The notes beneath the pieces are model-generated. The model did no database searches and had not been told where the DNA came from. It saw nothing but the letters and a program-made list of their open reading frames with translations. Position numbers and translations under genes: made by a program. 64,000 bases of DNA from Gnetum montanum. Lineage: Eukaryota; Streptophyta; Gnetopsida; Gnetales; Gnetaceae. Below, piece after piece: positions 11,573 to 21,700 of this stretch (positions within the stretch are counted from its first letter, which is position 1; the number at the start of each line of letters is the position of its first letter). The DNA lies in the NCBI GenBank assembly GCA_015680685.1, contig MNCI01013737.1, positions 272,353 to 336,352 of the forward strand, written 5' to 3'.

Positions 11573-12252
11573 TTATTTTATGTCATCATACCATTCTATT
11601 GCACGTGTTGTACTAACAGATGTGACCGGCAATGTGTCAAGAGTATCCGTTATTGATTCAGCACAATTGATCATGGAGATTGGTAATGCATGGAACATGT
11701 CTGGCGATATATTTAATGCTAATGTGCCTAACACGTCTGTAATGGTGTTATCATTTCCAGAAATGTGTTGCACATCGATGTTTTTAAATCGCCTTATTAA
11801 ATGTTTTGCCAAGTCACAATATGGTTGTAAGTGTTGGGCTTTACATGCGTAAACATCTATGACTTGGTTTAAGACCAGTTGTGAGTCTCCTCTGACCACA
11901 AGCCATGTGATGTCTGAAGTGAGTGCTGCTACGAGACCTCTAAGGAGACCTTCATACTCTGCTATGTTGTTGGTACAATAGAAGTTGAAACGATAAGAAA
12001 AGGTTGGATCTCCCTGGAGGGATAGGTGATGACAGCGGCTGCACTTCCCCCTCGAGAGGTGGATGCTCCATCAAAGTTTAGAATGACGTCGTAGTCATTG
12101 CGCACTATGTCTATTACGCTTATATTCTCATTCAGGAATTCTGGATCTATTATCGCTTGGTCGTGTGTTGGTGACATGGCCATTTGACTTGCTATGGCTT
12201 GACCCTTAACTAATGATTGCGGTATGTAGTGCAGGTCAAATTCAGCTATCAT
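11573..12252 (-). pseudogene. Archaeal-type RNase H of E3, all four acidic residues kept
   Basis: Two runs (12252-11962 and 11899-11573) are separated by a frameshift near 11.95 kb. FDGASTSRGGSAAAV, NNIAEYEGLL, RGDSQLVLNQV and NTITDVLGTL contain the expected Asp, Glu, Asp and Asp. The preceding segment IAEFDLHYIPQSLVKGQAIA is the tether from the RT-linked RNase H. In this lineage the aRNH probably supplies the RNase H activity, since the RT-linked domain lacks its first Asp. Confidence 0.88.
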
Positions 12253-12709
12253 GGCTTTCTAGCGGGCTATCTAACTTGTTTCGTAAATGTTTCCTATGAT
12301 GGCTCTGAGCACATTATCCTTGCAAATTATGTTAACTTGGTTATGGAAGAGGTAATGTCACCATTTCCTTAAAGAAAAGACCAAAGCTAAATATGACCTC
12401 TCCACGTCGTTATACCATTTCTCGTGGGCAACTAATGTGTGGCTTAAATAATATATAGGAACTTTGGTTCCATCATCTTGTTTCAGGCAAAGCATGGACG
12501 CAATTGACAAATTAGAAGTGGTAAGGTAGATGTAAAATGGTTTATCATTTTGGGGTGGATAAACTGTAGGCAGTCGAGCAAGTGCTGTTTTAATGTTATC
12601 AAATGCTTCTTGTGGACTCCATTCTAAATGGACGTTCTTGCGCAACAGGTGATTCATAGGTTTTAATTTGTCTATTAGCTTTTCTATGAAATGCTTAATA
12701 AACTGTAAT
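12253..12709 (-). pseudogene. RT-linked RNase H and connection region of E3
   Basis: The run 12657-12358 contains MNHLLRKNVHLEWSPQEAFD, FYIYLTTSNLSIASML, PIYYLSHTLVAHEKWYNDVE and LALVFSLRKW. The order is that of the Ty3 RNase H, with the catalytic Asp of TDAS missing (YLTTSN). A frameshift around 12.71-12.75 kb separates it from RT. Confidence 0.83.
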
Positions 12710-13387
12710 CTACCTTGTAGACCTCGAAGTTTGGTAAGATTTCCTGGTTGTTTTCATGTTTATTATGGCCTTAACCTTATCGGGGTCTACTCGTATCCCT
12801 GCTTTTGAGGCTATAAATCCAAGCATTTTGTCTGTCTTGATGCTGAAGACACATTTCTTTGGGTTGAGTCTCAGTTCGTACATTAAACAACGTTTTAATA
12901 CTAAGTTGAGATCTTGTACATGTTGTTCCACTATTTTTGATTTAACCACAATGTCATCCACGTAATTGTTGAGTGAGTGTAACATGTAATCACTAAAGAT
13001 AAATGTCATCGCTCTTTGATACATGGCCCCAGCGTTCTTGAGACCAAAGGGCATCATTGTATAACAAAAGGTTCCCCATGGTGTCATAAAGGTTGTCCAA
13101 AGATGATGCCCCGAATTGATGCATATTTGATTGTATCCTGAGAAGCTGTTCATAAAAGATAATAAGGCATGCCCGGTAGTTGAGTCAACAAGTTGATCGA
13201 TGCTGGGTAGAGGAAAATCATCTTTTATGGTTGCAACATTTAAATCCCGGAAGTCAATGCATAAGCAAATGCTTCCGTTCTTCTTCGGGACAATGACCAT
13301 GTTGGATACCCACTTGGCATAATCAACAGCTCGGATGAAACTAGCCTGATAAAGCTTGGTGATCTCATCACGAACTGCCAATGCCAC
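12710..13387 (-). pseudogene. Reverse transcriptase of E3, motifs largely intact
   Basis: An open run of 225 codons contains the fingers and palm: ICLCIDFRDLNVATIKDDF, PLPSIDQLVDSTTGHALLSF, SGYNQICI, WGTFCYTMMPFGLKNAGAMY and the active-site box YVDDIVVKS with both Asp. LRLNPKKCVFSIKTDKMLGF and SKAGIRVDPDKVKAI follow as in all Ty3/Gypsy RTs. The enzyme would copy the element RNA into DNA. There is no internal stop; the break is the frameshift at the C-terminal end. It is the cleanest RT in the window. Confidence 0.92.
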
Positions 13388-13836
13388 CTCGGGTTTAACC
13401 TTTCATGCCTTTTGTTTTACCGGTCTCAGTTTTTGATCAAGAATAATGTTATGCTAGACAATTCGAGGATCTAGTCCAGGCATGTCTGTGTAAGACCAAG
13501 CGAATGTTTTCATGTTTTCCCTAAGCACGTTCTCAATGTCTTTGGCTAATTGCGGTTGTAGTAATGTGCTTAATTTTAATATTTTAATTTCCCCATTGGG
13601 CATGGTGATGGGGGTTTTGTTCAATGGGTCTTCGGTGATATTTTTGGCTTCTATGTTGAGGGATTTTGTCATACCTTTGTAGTTGTCTATTGTTTGCTTT
13701 GTTGAGGCTATGACTATGTCATCCGTTGATGAACTTAAGTGGATGAGGTTTATGTTGATGTCCCTTACAATTTTGCCATATGGTCCATTGATAATTAATG
13801 GTTTGGTTAAGTGTTAGCAATCCATCAGGCTTGCTC
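13388..13836 (-). pseudogene. Pre-RT linker of E3 and candidate splice acceptor
   Basis: The frame of RT extends upstream through LDPRIV, ENMKTFAWSYTDMPG, NGEIKILKLSTLL and LTKPLIINGPYGK to about 13836. Directly upstream on the - strand is CTGTTTATTGGCAG (13850-13837), a good plant 3' splice site. Ogre elements of the same clade have an intron between protease and RT that ends just before RT, so a sense-strand intron spanning the antisense gene may end here. Splicing itself is inference. Confidence 0.55.
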
Positions 13837-14130
13837 CTGCCAATAAACAGAGAGCTGAATGAGCTAATGGGTATCATTCTATGTTCTTTGGTAATTTTAG
13901 ATTATGTGTTGGTAATTTTAGATTATGTGTACATGCATGATGGTGGATTATCGTCACACCAAGACACATGGTAGTTTAAGGCCATACCGGGCCGTAGGTG
14001 GTAATTTAATGCCTTACTGGGCTGAATGTAATTCATGGGTGGTAGTTTAAAGCCTTACCAGGCCGTAATGGGTTCGTATGTGACAGTTTAAGGCCGTACT
14101 GAGCTGTAATGGCAGTTTACGCTGTAATGT
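13837..14130. repeat. Minisatellite between RT and the antisense promoter (E3)
   Basis: Tandem units of about 35-45 bp with TAGTTTAAGGCC and the theme CCGGGCCGTA recur between 13.97 and 14.12 kb. The bases 13869-13880 (GGGTATCATTCT) are repeated exactly at 19736-19747, beyond the other end of the antisense gene. Confidence 0.75.
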
Positions 14131-14326
14131 TTGGCGTAAACACATGAAATGGGGCTCACAGGGGGAACTGGGACGTAGTAATTTTGTTTGTATTTTAAAT
14201 ATATATATTTTTTATTATTATTTTAAGCAAATTTCAACAAAAAATAAATAAAAAGGCAAAAAGGAGATAGAAAGAGCAAGTTGGGAGGCGGCAGCGTAAG
14301 CGGCAGCAGCAGCGAAGGCGAAGCGC

Positions 14327-14334
14327 TATATAAA
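14327..14334 (+). promoter_or_regulatory. TATA box of the antisense gene (copy A)
   Basis: TATATAAAGG sits in a GC-rich stretch 271 bp before the ATG and about 450 bp from the start of the pol frame, on the strand opposite to the retrotransposon ORFs. The copy in element O has TATAAATAAGG in the matching place. The 5' leader (14360-14597) is rich in AGCGTAAAC/AGCGTAGA motifs. Confidence 0.7.
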
Positions 14335-14728
14335 GGAGGGGGACATCATTTTTTGTTACTTTACGTTGTGAGTGTAACCGGCTGAGCATAAAATTTATAG
14401 TGTAAGCTTCCCAGCATAAGCGTAAACTATCAAACCCTGGCGTAAGCGTAAACCTGATCTTTAGCATACCCAAACCCTGAGCGTAGACACCAAAGACCAA
14501 ACCTTAGCATAGACGCAGAGCATAGAAGTTCCAGCATCGGCGTAAAGAGTTCCAACCTTTAGCGTAAACTGTTAATCTTAGCGTAGAAGATGCTAAGATG
14601 GGCAAAGGCAAGGAAGTAGAAGGGCAGGGGAGGAAGGGACCTGACTTGACCTTCGGAGAGGAGACCGAAGCCATGCCGCAGTGCCTGCCTAGGTCAAGGA
14701 TTCCATCATGGCCTGGATCATCACACAG

Positions 14729-15540
14729 GTAGGCTCTGATTCTATCTTTGTTAGTTATTTTTGCTTGTGCGTGCTTAGCGTAGATAGTCTCATAGAGGGT
14801 TTCGGTGTATACGTTGAGCGTAAAGAGTTTAGCATAGAGACTTCGGCGTATACGCCGAGCGTAAATTCACAGTGTAAAGTCGGATTAGCGTACTGTTAGT
14901 GTAATCTATTTTATCAGCGCACAACATAAACACTTTTTCTTGTTCAAAGCGTAGACGATTGTATCAGCGTAGACTACGACGTAATAAGTTTTCTATGCAC
15001 GAAGTTCTGTTTTATCAGCGTAAGTTTCTGTTTCATCAGCGTAGATGATCTACGCTGTGATGGCATATACGTTGAGGGTTCCTTCAGCGTATACGCTGAG
15101 CGTACACAGTTGTCTTTTTAAGTATGATACAACATAGACTTATTTTTCATGTTTTCGGTGTAAACTATTTGTTCAGTGTCAAGCGTAGACTATTTACACT
15201 AATAGCCTCTGTGGCGTATACGCTGAGGGTTTCTTCAGCGTATACGCTGAGAGTAAGAGGTTCGGGTGACAGTGTAAATAGTTGGTTGTCAACGTATACA
15301 TCGGGTCAGGCAGTGTATACACTGAGCATAAACGAATTTTGATAGCATATACGCTAGGTTTAGTAGTGTATACGCTGAGTATAAACAAATTTTGACAATG
15401 TATACGCTAGGTTTAGCAGTGTATACACCAAGCCTAAACAGTTAGGAAATTTTCTAAGTGTCAGTCTACGATGTGAACTTTTGTTTTTCGCGTTGTTTTG
15501 GTGCATGGCTGATTTATCGTGGCATCTTGATTGCTTGCAG
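14729..15540 (+). repeat. Intron 1 of copy A with GCGTATACGC motif cluster
   Basis: The 812-bp intron (GTAGGC...TTGCAG) carries several exact GCGTATACGC palindromes (for example 15088-15097, 15212-15221, 15238-15247) and many AGCGTA/GTATACGCTGAG variants. The same motifs fill the LTR and 5' leader of E3 and Y. Confidence 0.78.
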
Positions 15541-15990
15541 GGATAGTAATCCTTTTCTCCTCATTATTGAGCTCGTTGGGGTGCTAACATGGTTTGGCCC
15601 CATTGAGGCTGATGAGCCTACCTCGGACCTAACTGTGAACAACAATGGGGTCTGGTTCAGAGAAGGTGCATGTGAATTCCTGGCCTTCATGCTAGACAAC
15701 TTCGAAGTGGTGATCTGGTCGCAGCTAAGTGAACTGGTGGCACGAAGTGTGCTTGAGGCAATGCTGTCGAGAGCTACGGAGGATGTCATGGTCTTCATAG
15801 AAGACATTGACGAGGGGCCATTTGTTAACGAGGATGGTTCTACCCATGGGCCCAGGTTTACATGTCCATTAGCGCGCATGTGGGCACAGTTGCCACAAGG
15901 GTTGGACTACCTTAACAACACTCTATTCATAGCTGCACATGCGCACACATTGTTCCAGAATCCCCTTGGCACCGTGTACCGGGTGGATAG
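15541..15990 (+). other. FCP1/NIF-like domain exon of copy A, catalytic residues absent
   Basis: Exon 2 has no stop. Family landmarks: FLLIIELVGVL at the place of the LVLDLDGTL loop, FREGACEFLAFMLDNFEVVI + WS at the place of the RPG-EFL...FEVVIWT block, then ARMWAQLPQGLDY and NTLFIAAHAHTLFQNP at the place of NTLLIDDSPYKALLNP. HAD phosphatases of this family need DxD in the first loop and Asp residues before SP in the last; here they read ExV and AA, and the motif III Lys is also not seen. I infer a binding or scaffold role, not catalysis. Confidence 0.78.
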
Positions 15991-18900
15991 GTAGGACCAT
16001 TTAATTTTTTTGTTTCTTTTCGTTGTTTGGTATCTGTTTTTGTTTTGACATCTGTTTGTTTGTAGGCCTAAAGTTAACCCGGACAGAACATGTGTTGAGG
16101 ATGAAGGGCTAGCTCTTGCTTGCACTGCTCTAGAGGCTTTTATGGTGGATCCCACCCTTCATGGAACCGTATTGGATCAAATGAAAGGTGCTATCGTTCA
16201 TTTTCATAAATAGTTCTCTAGAGCATTCGTGATGTGCAAAGCTCGTGGGTGGCTACATGAAGACTAGTCAGACAAGGGACCAGCCTTTCCCCGTGACCCC
16301 GATAGCACATCCAAGTCGACAACTAACGGTAAATGACAACATTTCCTAGATGTGCCAACGTTTTTGTTCAACTGTCAGGAGTTATACTAACAATCTCAAA
16401 TTGTATTTGCAGTTGATGTACCTCCTGGCGGGGATCTGGTTACAACGGGCCGAACTAAGACTATGTTGTCGATGAAGTTCGGAGAGGTTAGTAAGTCCAA
16501 AAAGTGGTTGCATAACCATGCCCTGCCATCTATTGTTCGTTGCTTAGACAATGTCGGCCTCATGGAGCTTTTCACGACCCCGAGTCCTGATGTATCAATT
16601 GTAGAAATGATCAGGATTGTGGATTCTTTTAATGAGTCTATCTCCTACTACAGCACCTGAATTAAGGGTGTTAAGGTAGTTTTCCATCTATCGCCTGAGT
16701 TCTTTTCAAACTTATTTGGGGCATCGGTAGATGGCATAAGTGTAGTTTTAGACAGGGCTCATAAAGAGCTCCAAATGGTGTGTGAATTGGAGGACTGGCT
16801 GGGCGTGGCCAAGGGTGCCAAGGGATTCCTGATGCAGGGGAAAGCAAAGGTTAAGGAGGTAAATGAACTATATCCCCTATTTAGGGCACGGGTATTCCCC
16901 AAAACCCTTTCCCAGGTACAGAGTCTTGGGGTTGAGGCTGTACGTATCATGCGAACTATCCTGGAAACTGGAATGCGCTATAACTGGGCTAAATTTTTGT
17001 TGTCGGGCATGCACAAGGAGATAGTGTGATTGCACTTGAATGTTGAGGCACAATCCCACTTCACTTTTCCCTTCTTTGCCAGTTACCTTCGGTGCTTTGT
17101 CGAGTTTCTGGTAGTTCACGTAGATAAAAAGTTTGTTCTATGGGATCAGGGTCAACTATCCCGTCCGTGGATCAATCACTTATTTGAAATAGTGAAGTCC
17201 TAAGATGCTCCTGAGGGCATTGATGAGTCCGTGTCTATCAAAATAGGGGGATTGTCTGGTACGTCAATCCACACCCATGACAGTTTGGGATTGGAACCAG
17301 ATGATGTACCCTATACTGCGAGAAGAGTGGAACGGGTCATCAAGGAAACTATTGGCCAGGCCAAATTGAAGCTGAAAAGACGCGAACGCCCAACTAAGGA
17401 GGTCTCGAATGTGAGCGAGCCAAGAGTGATGCGCATAAGATTTAAGATGCTTGGTAAGTAGACTTCGCCCGCCTATTATTTTACTATTTTCATTTCACTC
17501 ATAATTTTTTCTTCAATCGCTTACATGTCACTGATACCTTTGGCTTGATTTGAGAAGTGAGGAAGCAGGCTTTAGAAATGATCACTGACGAGGAGGAGAC
17601 CAACACAGAGTGGAATAATGAGGAGGAAAATGTGGAGAAGGATCAGGGAGGAGGAACAGAGGAGTTAAAGGAAAACACAACAGAAACTAAACCGTTGGAT
17701 GATCGAGGTGGTATCGATTAAGTGTTCAGTAGCTTTCTTAAGGGAAAGCTGGACTTGGGCGATCCCCCGGAAGGTGACAAGGAGCACAATATGTTTTCTT
17801 TTATTTTTATTTTATATCACTTCATTAGTTATCATTTCCATGGTATTTTATTTTCATATTTTCATTTCTTCTAGATGAAGGCAGCAAAACCAGGACGGTG
17901 TAGTTAGACGTACCCATGAAGACGGTTCCTCCTAAGAGAACTACGGAGGTTAGTTTGTCCTGCACCCATGAGCCATTTACTTGGATAGAAATGCCAAGTA
18001 AGAAGGATTTTGTGGCTGGAATCGCTGAAGAGGTTGTTGAACAAACTCAGGAGGTCCACCCTGAAATAGGTATAACGTTTTTTTTCTTTTGAATCGTTTG
18101 TCGTTTTAAAGTTTCGCACCTTGTTCATGTTGTCTTAACGTTTGTTCTTTTCGTGTGCATAGGTGCCAAATTGAGGTGGGATCCCTCTGAGAGCATCAGC
18201 ATAGAGAGTTTACCCTCACTATCCCCAGAGGTGGAGCAGGTGCCAACACCTACTTATAAGGAGGTTGCGGAAGGTCTTGTGCACAACGCCAAGTCATTGT
18301 GGACCTGTAGACATTCTGTCAAACAGTTGTGGCTGCAGATCTAGGTAAAGGAAAGGGAAGTCTCCAAATTTTCAGTTGAACGTGATGATCTTAAGGCTCG
18401 GTACGAGTTCGCCACTGCTAAACTAAGCGGTGATTGCTCTTGGCAAATGTCTGAGGTTACGTATACAAGATATTGGAATCTTCTAAATCATCATGCGTCA
18501 CTGACTTGGAGAATGGCAGAGCGTAAAGCCCAAATCGATCTCCTGAACGTCAAATGTCAAGATTGGAAAGCCTTTGCTTCCAAGGTTCGCAAGTGGGGTT
18601 AGGATGAGAAGAACCACAAACATAACTATAAAAAATCATTAAAAGAAGTATGCATTGAAAAGCGGCAACTAGAAATGTTTGTGGAGGATTTGAGTTTACG
18701 CTCTACTTTTGATACTTTTGCCCAAAACACAACTGTCGAGATGGAGTCGCCTACCAAGGTGATTACAATTGCTTCTGGGGAAGTGTCTGTGGGTGAATTC
18801 CCTCTGAAGCGTCCTACCTGGTCAGCTGTTGACAAGGGGAAAACCTTGGCAGATGTCGACCTAGGCCTCGATGGGACAGATTGGGCCAGTGCCTCAGAGG

Positions 18901-19298
18901 AGGAGATCCTTCATCACCTAGAATTTGGCTTAGGGGGATCTCCTATGGTAAGTGTTTGTCATTATGAAATTGATTTGCTAAATAATGTTTGAAATTTTGA
19001 CGCTCTCTTGTTCTTATATTGGTTGTCTCATTTTGTGTTTTTAGGATGAAGGTGGTTACGATGTCCAAGAAGCTGGCCCCAGTGGAGTGGGGGCCCCTGA
19101 CACCAATGGATCTAAAGGGAACGATCCTCCCATCCCAGATGCTTAGTTTTTTAGTTTTTTTAGTTTTTTAGTTTTGTTTTTTTGCTTTATGGAACCATTC
19201 TGTCTCAAATTGACATGGGAATTGTAAATTGAAAATTTTGAGGTATTTAACAGATGGACGAGAACAGTTAACTCTTGTAATTGTACATCATTGCATAT

Positions 19299-19304
19299 AA
19301 TAAA
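19299..19304 (+). terminator. Poly(A) signal of the antisense gene (copy A)
   Basis: AATAAA about 150 bp after the stop codon, in T-rich text typical of plant 3' ends. The stop codon is followed by a run of TTTTTTAG units (19141-19180). Confidence 0.6.
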
Positions 19305-19439
19305 ATTTTTTTGGTTGATTTTAAGTTTAATTGCACACACAACACGACAATATAAAATGTTTTGGTTCACTTTTCTGTTTTAAGTGTAACGCGCGGATGT
19401 AATTATAAATGACAAGCGAAAAAGGAAAACAAAGTGAAT

Positions 19440-19670
19440 GAACTAGTTTAAGGCCATTTCGGGCCACATGTGTAACCAGGGAATATTTCGGATGACACAA
19501 ATAGGTTTCTTAGTTGACCGACCATTGCTGATCGGGGCTAGTTTTATGTCGTTGTGGACATGATAGTTTAACGTCGTCCCAGGCAGGGAGTGTAGTTTAA
19601 TGTTTTTTCTGATTTGTTGTATTTTAATGTCATTTCGGACGAGTTGTAGTTTAACGTCGTTTCGGACGTG
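19440..19670. repeat. Minisatellite between the antisense gene 3' end and protease (E3)
   Basis: Units carrying TAGTTTAACGTCGTTTCGGACG and TAGTTTAAGGCCATTTCGGG-like text repeat every 40-60 bp. The - strand version (GGCCCGAAATGGCCTTAAAC) is the same unit that follows protease directly in Y (52487 onward). Confidence 0.75.
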
Positions 19671-20970
19671 TTGAGATGGTATTATTTTAGGGATTTTTTG
19701 ATTTTTTTCTTTTCAATGTTAGGCGATGTGTCAACGGGTATCATTCTGTATTCAGCATCCCCTTCGTTGATTACGTTAAACGATAATTCGGCCCAAGGGA
19801 CATCTGATGGACTGGCTTCTGTGTCAGTGTTTTCTTGTGTTTCGGTATTTGTTGTGAGTTCTGTGTTAGTCTTTAATTGAGAAGGTGTATGTACAATGTC
19901 AGGCGTAGGTGTTTCTATTTTAGGTGGATCACGTTCTATGTTTAAAGGATTGACGCCTACCGGTTGTTGTTCGTTTGTGTCGTTTCGGCTAGGCTCTTCA
20001 AGCTCAACCTCTGAGCCTTGGTCTGTGTCTATGTGTGATTAAATAATAGGTGTAGCCACTTCCCCATGTATGATGATTTCACCACCTTCATAAGGCAGGT
20101 GAATCTCTTGATGTATAGGGGACAAGAACGCTTTTAGTTGGGCCAACCAAGGCCTTCCTAATATTAGGTTGAATCCTGGCATTTCATCGACCACTACGAA
20201 GTCGGCAGACGTGGGAAACTAGTCCCCTACTATGAAGTCTAAGGTCACTATGCCTTTGACTATCACGTGTGACCCGCTAAATGATTTTAAACATGTAGTT
20301 GCAGTTGGTTTGATTAACTCTGTCAGCCCTAGTTGTTCAACGATGGGGTATGGTACTACGTTTGTAGCAGCTCCATCGTCTATGTGGACCCTATGTATCT
20401 TGAACTGATTTATGCGTATCGTTATGAACATGGGGGCTATTGTTACCTCCCCTATTTTCTTATCCACTTTAATGTTATCATTGTGGAAGCTTAGTGGTTT
20501 GGAAGTTGACCCTTGGGGCGAGTACATTACCATGTGAATGGAAGGTTCATTCGAGGGCAAGTCCTCGCTTACTGGGATCAACGTTAGCATGCATACCAAA
20601 GCTTCACGATGCGTTTGGGATGTTAGAACTAAGTCATACAAGCTTAACGAAGTTTTCTTTTGCTTGACTGCTTGCATGACTTGTGTTAAAGCTGTTGCCA
20701 AGTCTTTACTGTTGGGTGTGTTTACATCGATGGTGACTGGGTCCATTGGGCCCAACAGTTTTATTTCATGCTTTGTTGGTCTGTCATTTTTGCTTGAAAC
20801 TGTCATTTTAGATGTATCATGTTTTTTGGATGGTTCACCCTCATTTCCTACATTTGGTTGGTTGTTGGATGGCATCATGGGTACGATGTTAAGTGGAGTG
20901 GGTTTAGGTGGCCCTACGGCTAACCGTTGACACTCCTTCTCCAAGAGTTCATGCGTAAGCCTATCCACTA
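19671..20970 (-). pseudogene. Protease region of the E3 gag-pro frame
   Basis: A retropepsin follows the gag linker in the same frame. VHIDDGAATNVV is the active-site loop (D-D-G-A, usual for this clade). GFNLILGRPWLAQLK is the second conserved block and IHQEIHLPYEGGEI ends the domain. The enzyme would cut the Gag-Pol polyprotein. An in-frame TAG follows FIVGD (20219-20221) and a TAA follows TPII (about 20040); beyond it the frame continues as an acidic tail (SEVELEEPS, AEYRMIPVDTS) to about 19.68 kb. Confidence 0.87.
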
Positions 20971-21700
20971 TACATTCTCATGTGTGGCGCAGAGGTGGAG
21001 CCGGTCTGGGAGCCTTGGGTTGCTTTGGGATTCTTACCACATATGGAGCCAGGTGGGGTTGTGGTTGGACAGTCGGATGTGATTGAGCAGAAGGCTGGCC
21101 AGGCATCCTAATGACATAGGGGCTAGGTTTGCCTTACGTTTGTGAGGTGGAGGTTTGGTAGTCATTAGGACTTGCGGATGTCCTAACAACGTATGGGGTT
21201 TGTTTAGGTGGAGGTTGGACCTTTGCTGTTGCAACTGCAGGTGGCACTCGGACTACGAAAGGGGCAGGCTGAGTAGGAGGGGTTGATAGATTCAGGGTAG
21301 TGACAGCGGGAGGAACGTGCACTACATATGGTTTTTGTGGGGCGAATGATGGTTGAGGTATGGATACAGATGGAGTGGGAGAAACATGGACTACAAATGG
21401 CTTGTTAGGTGTTTGTTGTTTATATTCAGGGTAGACAGTGTTAATGTTGGGTGTTGCGGGTTCATCATCAAAGCAAATTGTGTTGATAACATACGACGCC
21501 TCTTTGGTGTTCAAAGGGTCTTTATATACCCCCATAGCCTGATTTTGCAGTTGGACCAGGTTGGCCTCGTCAAAGGTGATTTGACCTTCATCAATCATTC
21601 ATTGTATGTCCTGCTTCAGGGTGAAATAGTAATCCGTGCCGTGCCCGTTGCATTGGTGATAATCACAGAAGCGATCCATTCTAAAACCTTTGGGAACTGG
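20971..21700 (-). pseudogene. Zinc knuckle and proline-rich linker of E3
   Basis: The knuckle is at about 21690-21615: DRFCDYHQCNGHGTDYY. Its final Cys is Tyr, while Y has the full C-x-YH...GH...C form. Downstream is a linker of repeated peptides PFVVHVSP, PYVVHVPP, PFVVRVPP and PYVVRTSA between about 21440 and 21050. The repeats are in frame and conserved in Y, so they are a protein feature; function unknown. Confidence 0.8.

Larger units (their letters stand above)
14598..19146 (+). pseudogene. Antisense accessory gene, copy A (eight exons, about 1060 codons)
   Basis: Exons: 14598-14728, 15541-15990, 16066-16328, 16413-17453, 17558-17773, 17875-18069, 18163-18947, 19045-19146. All seven introns are GT-AG and all phases agree, giving 3183 nt. 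Order in the product: short basic N terminus; FCP1/NIF-like domain (about 44-193); unrecognised central domain (about 280-560) containing KVVFHLSPEFFSNLFGASVD and MRTILETGMRYNWAKF, with only weak resemblance to plant transposon-associated domains; acidic segment (EEETNTEWNNEEEN); a region with SLWTCRHSVKQLW followed by a likely coiled coil; acidic C terminus. Nine in-frame stops occur in exons 3-7 and there are no frameshifts, so this copy is dead but recently so. Partial copies B, C and D share domain order and exon limits. No transmembrane segment is evident, so it is not an envelope gene. Function unknown. Confidence 0.85.

Noticed and set aside
14598-19146. Antisense gene as an envelope-like ORF
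   Set aside because: Wrong strand and position for env, introns present, no signal peptide or transmembrane segment seen, and an FCP1-like N-terminal domain.
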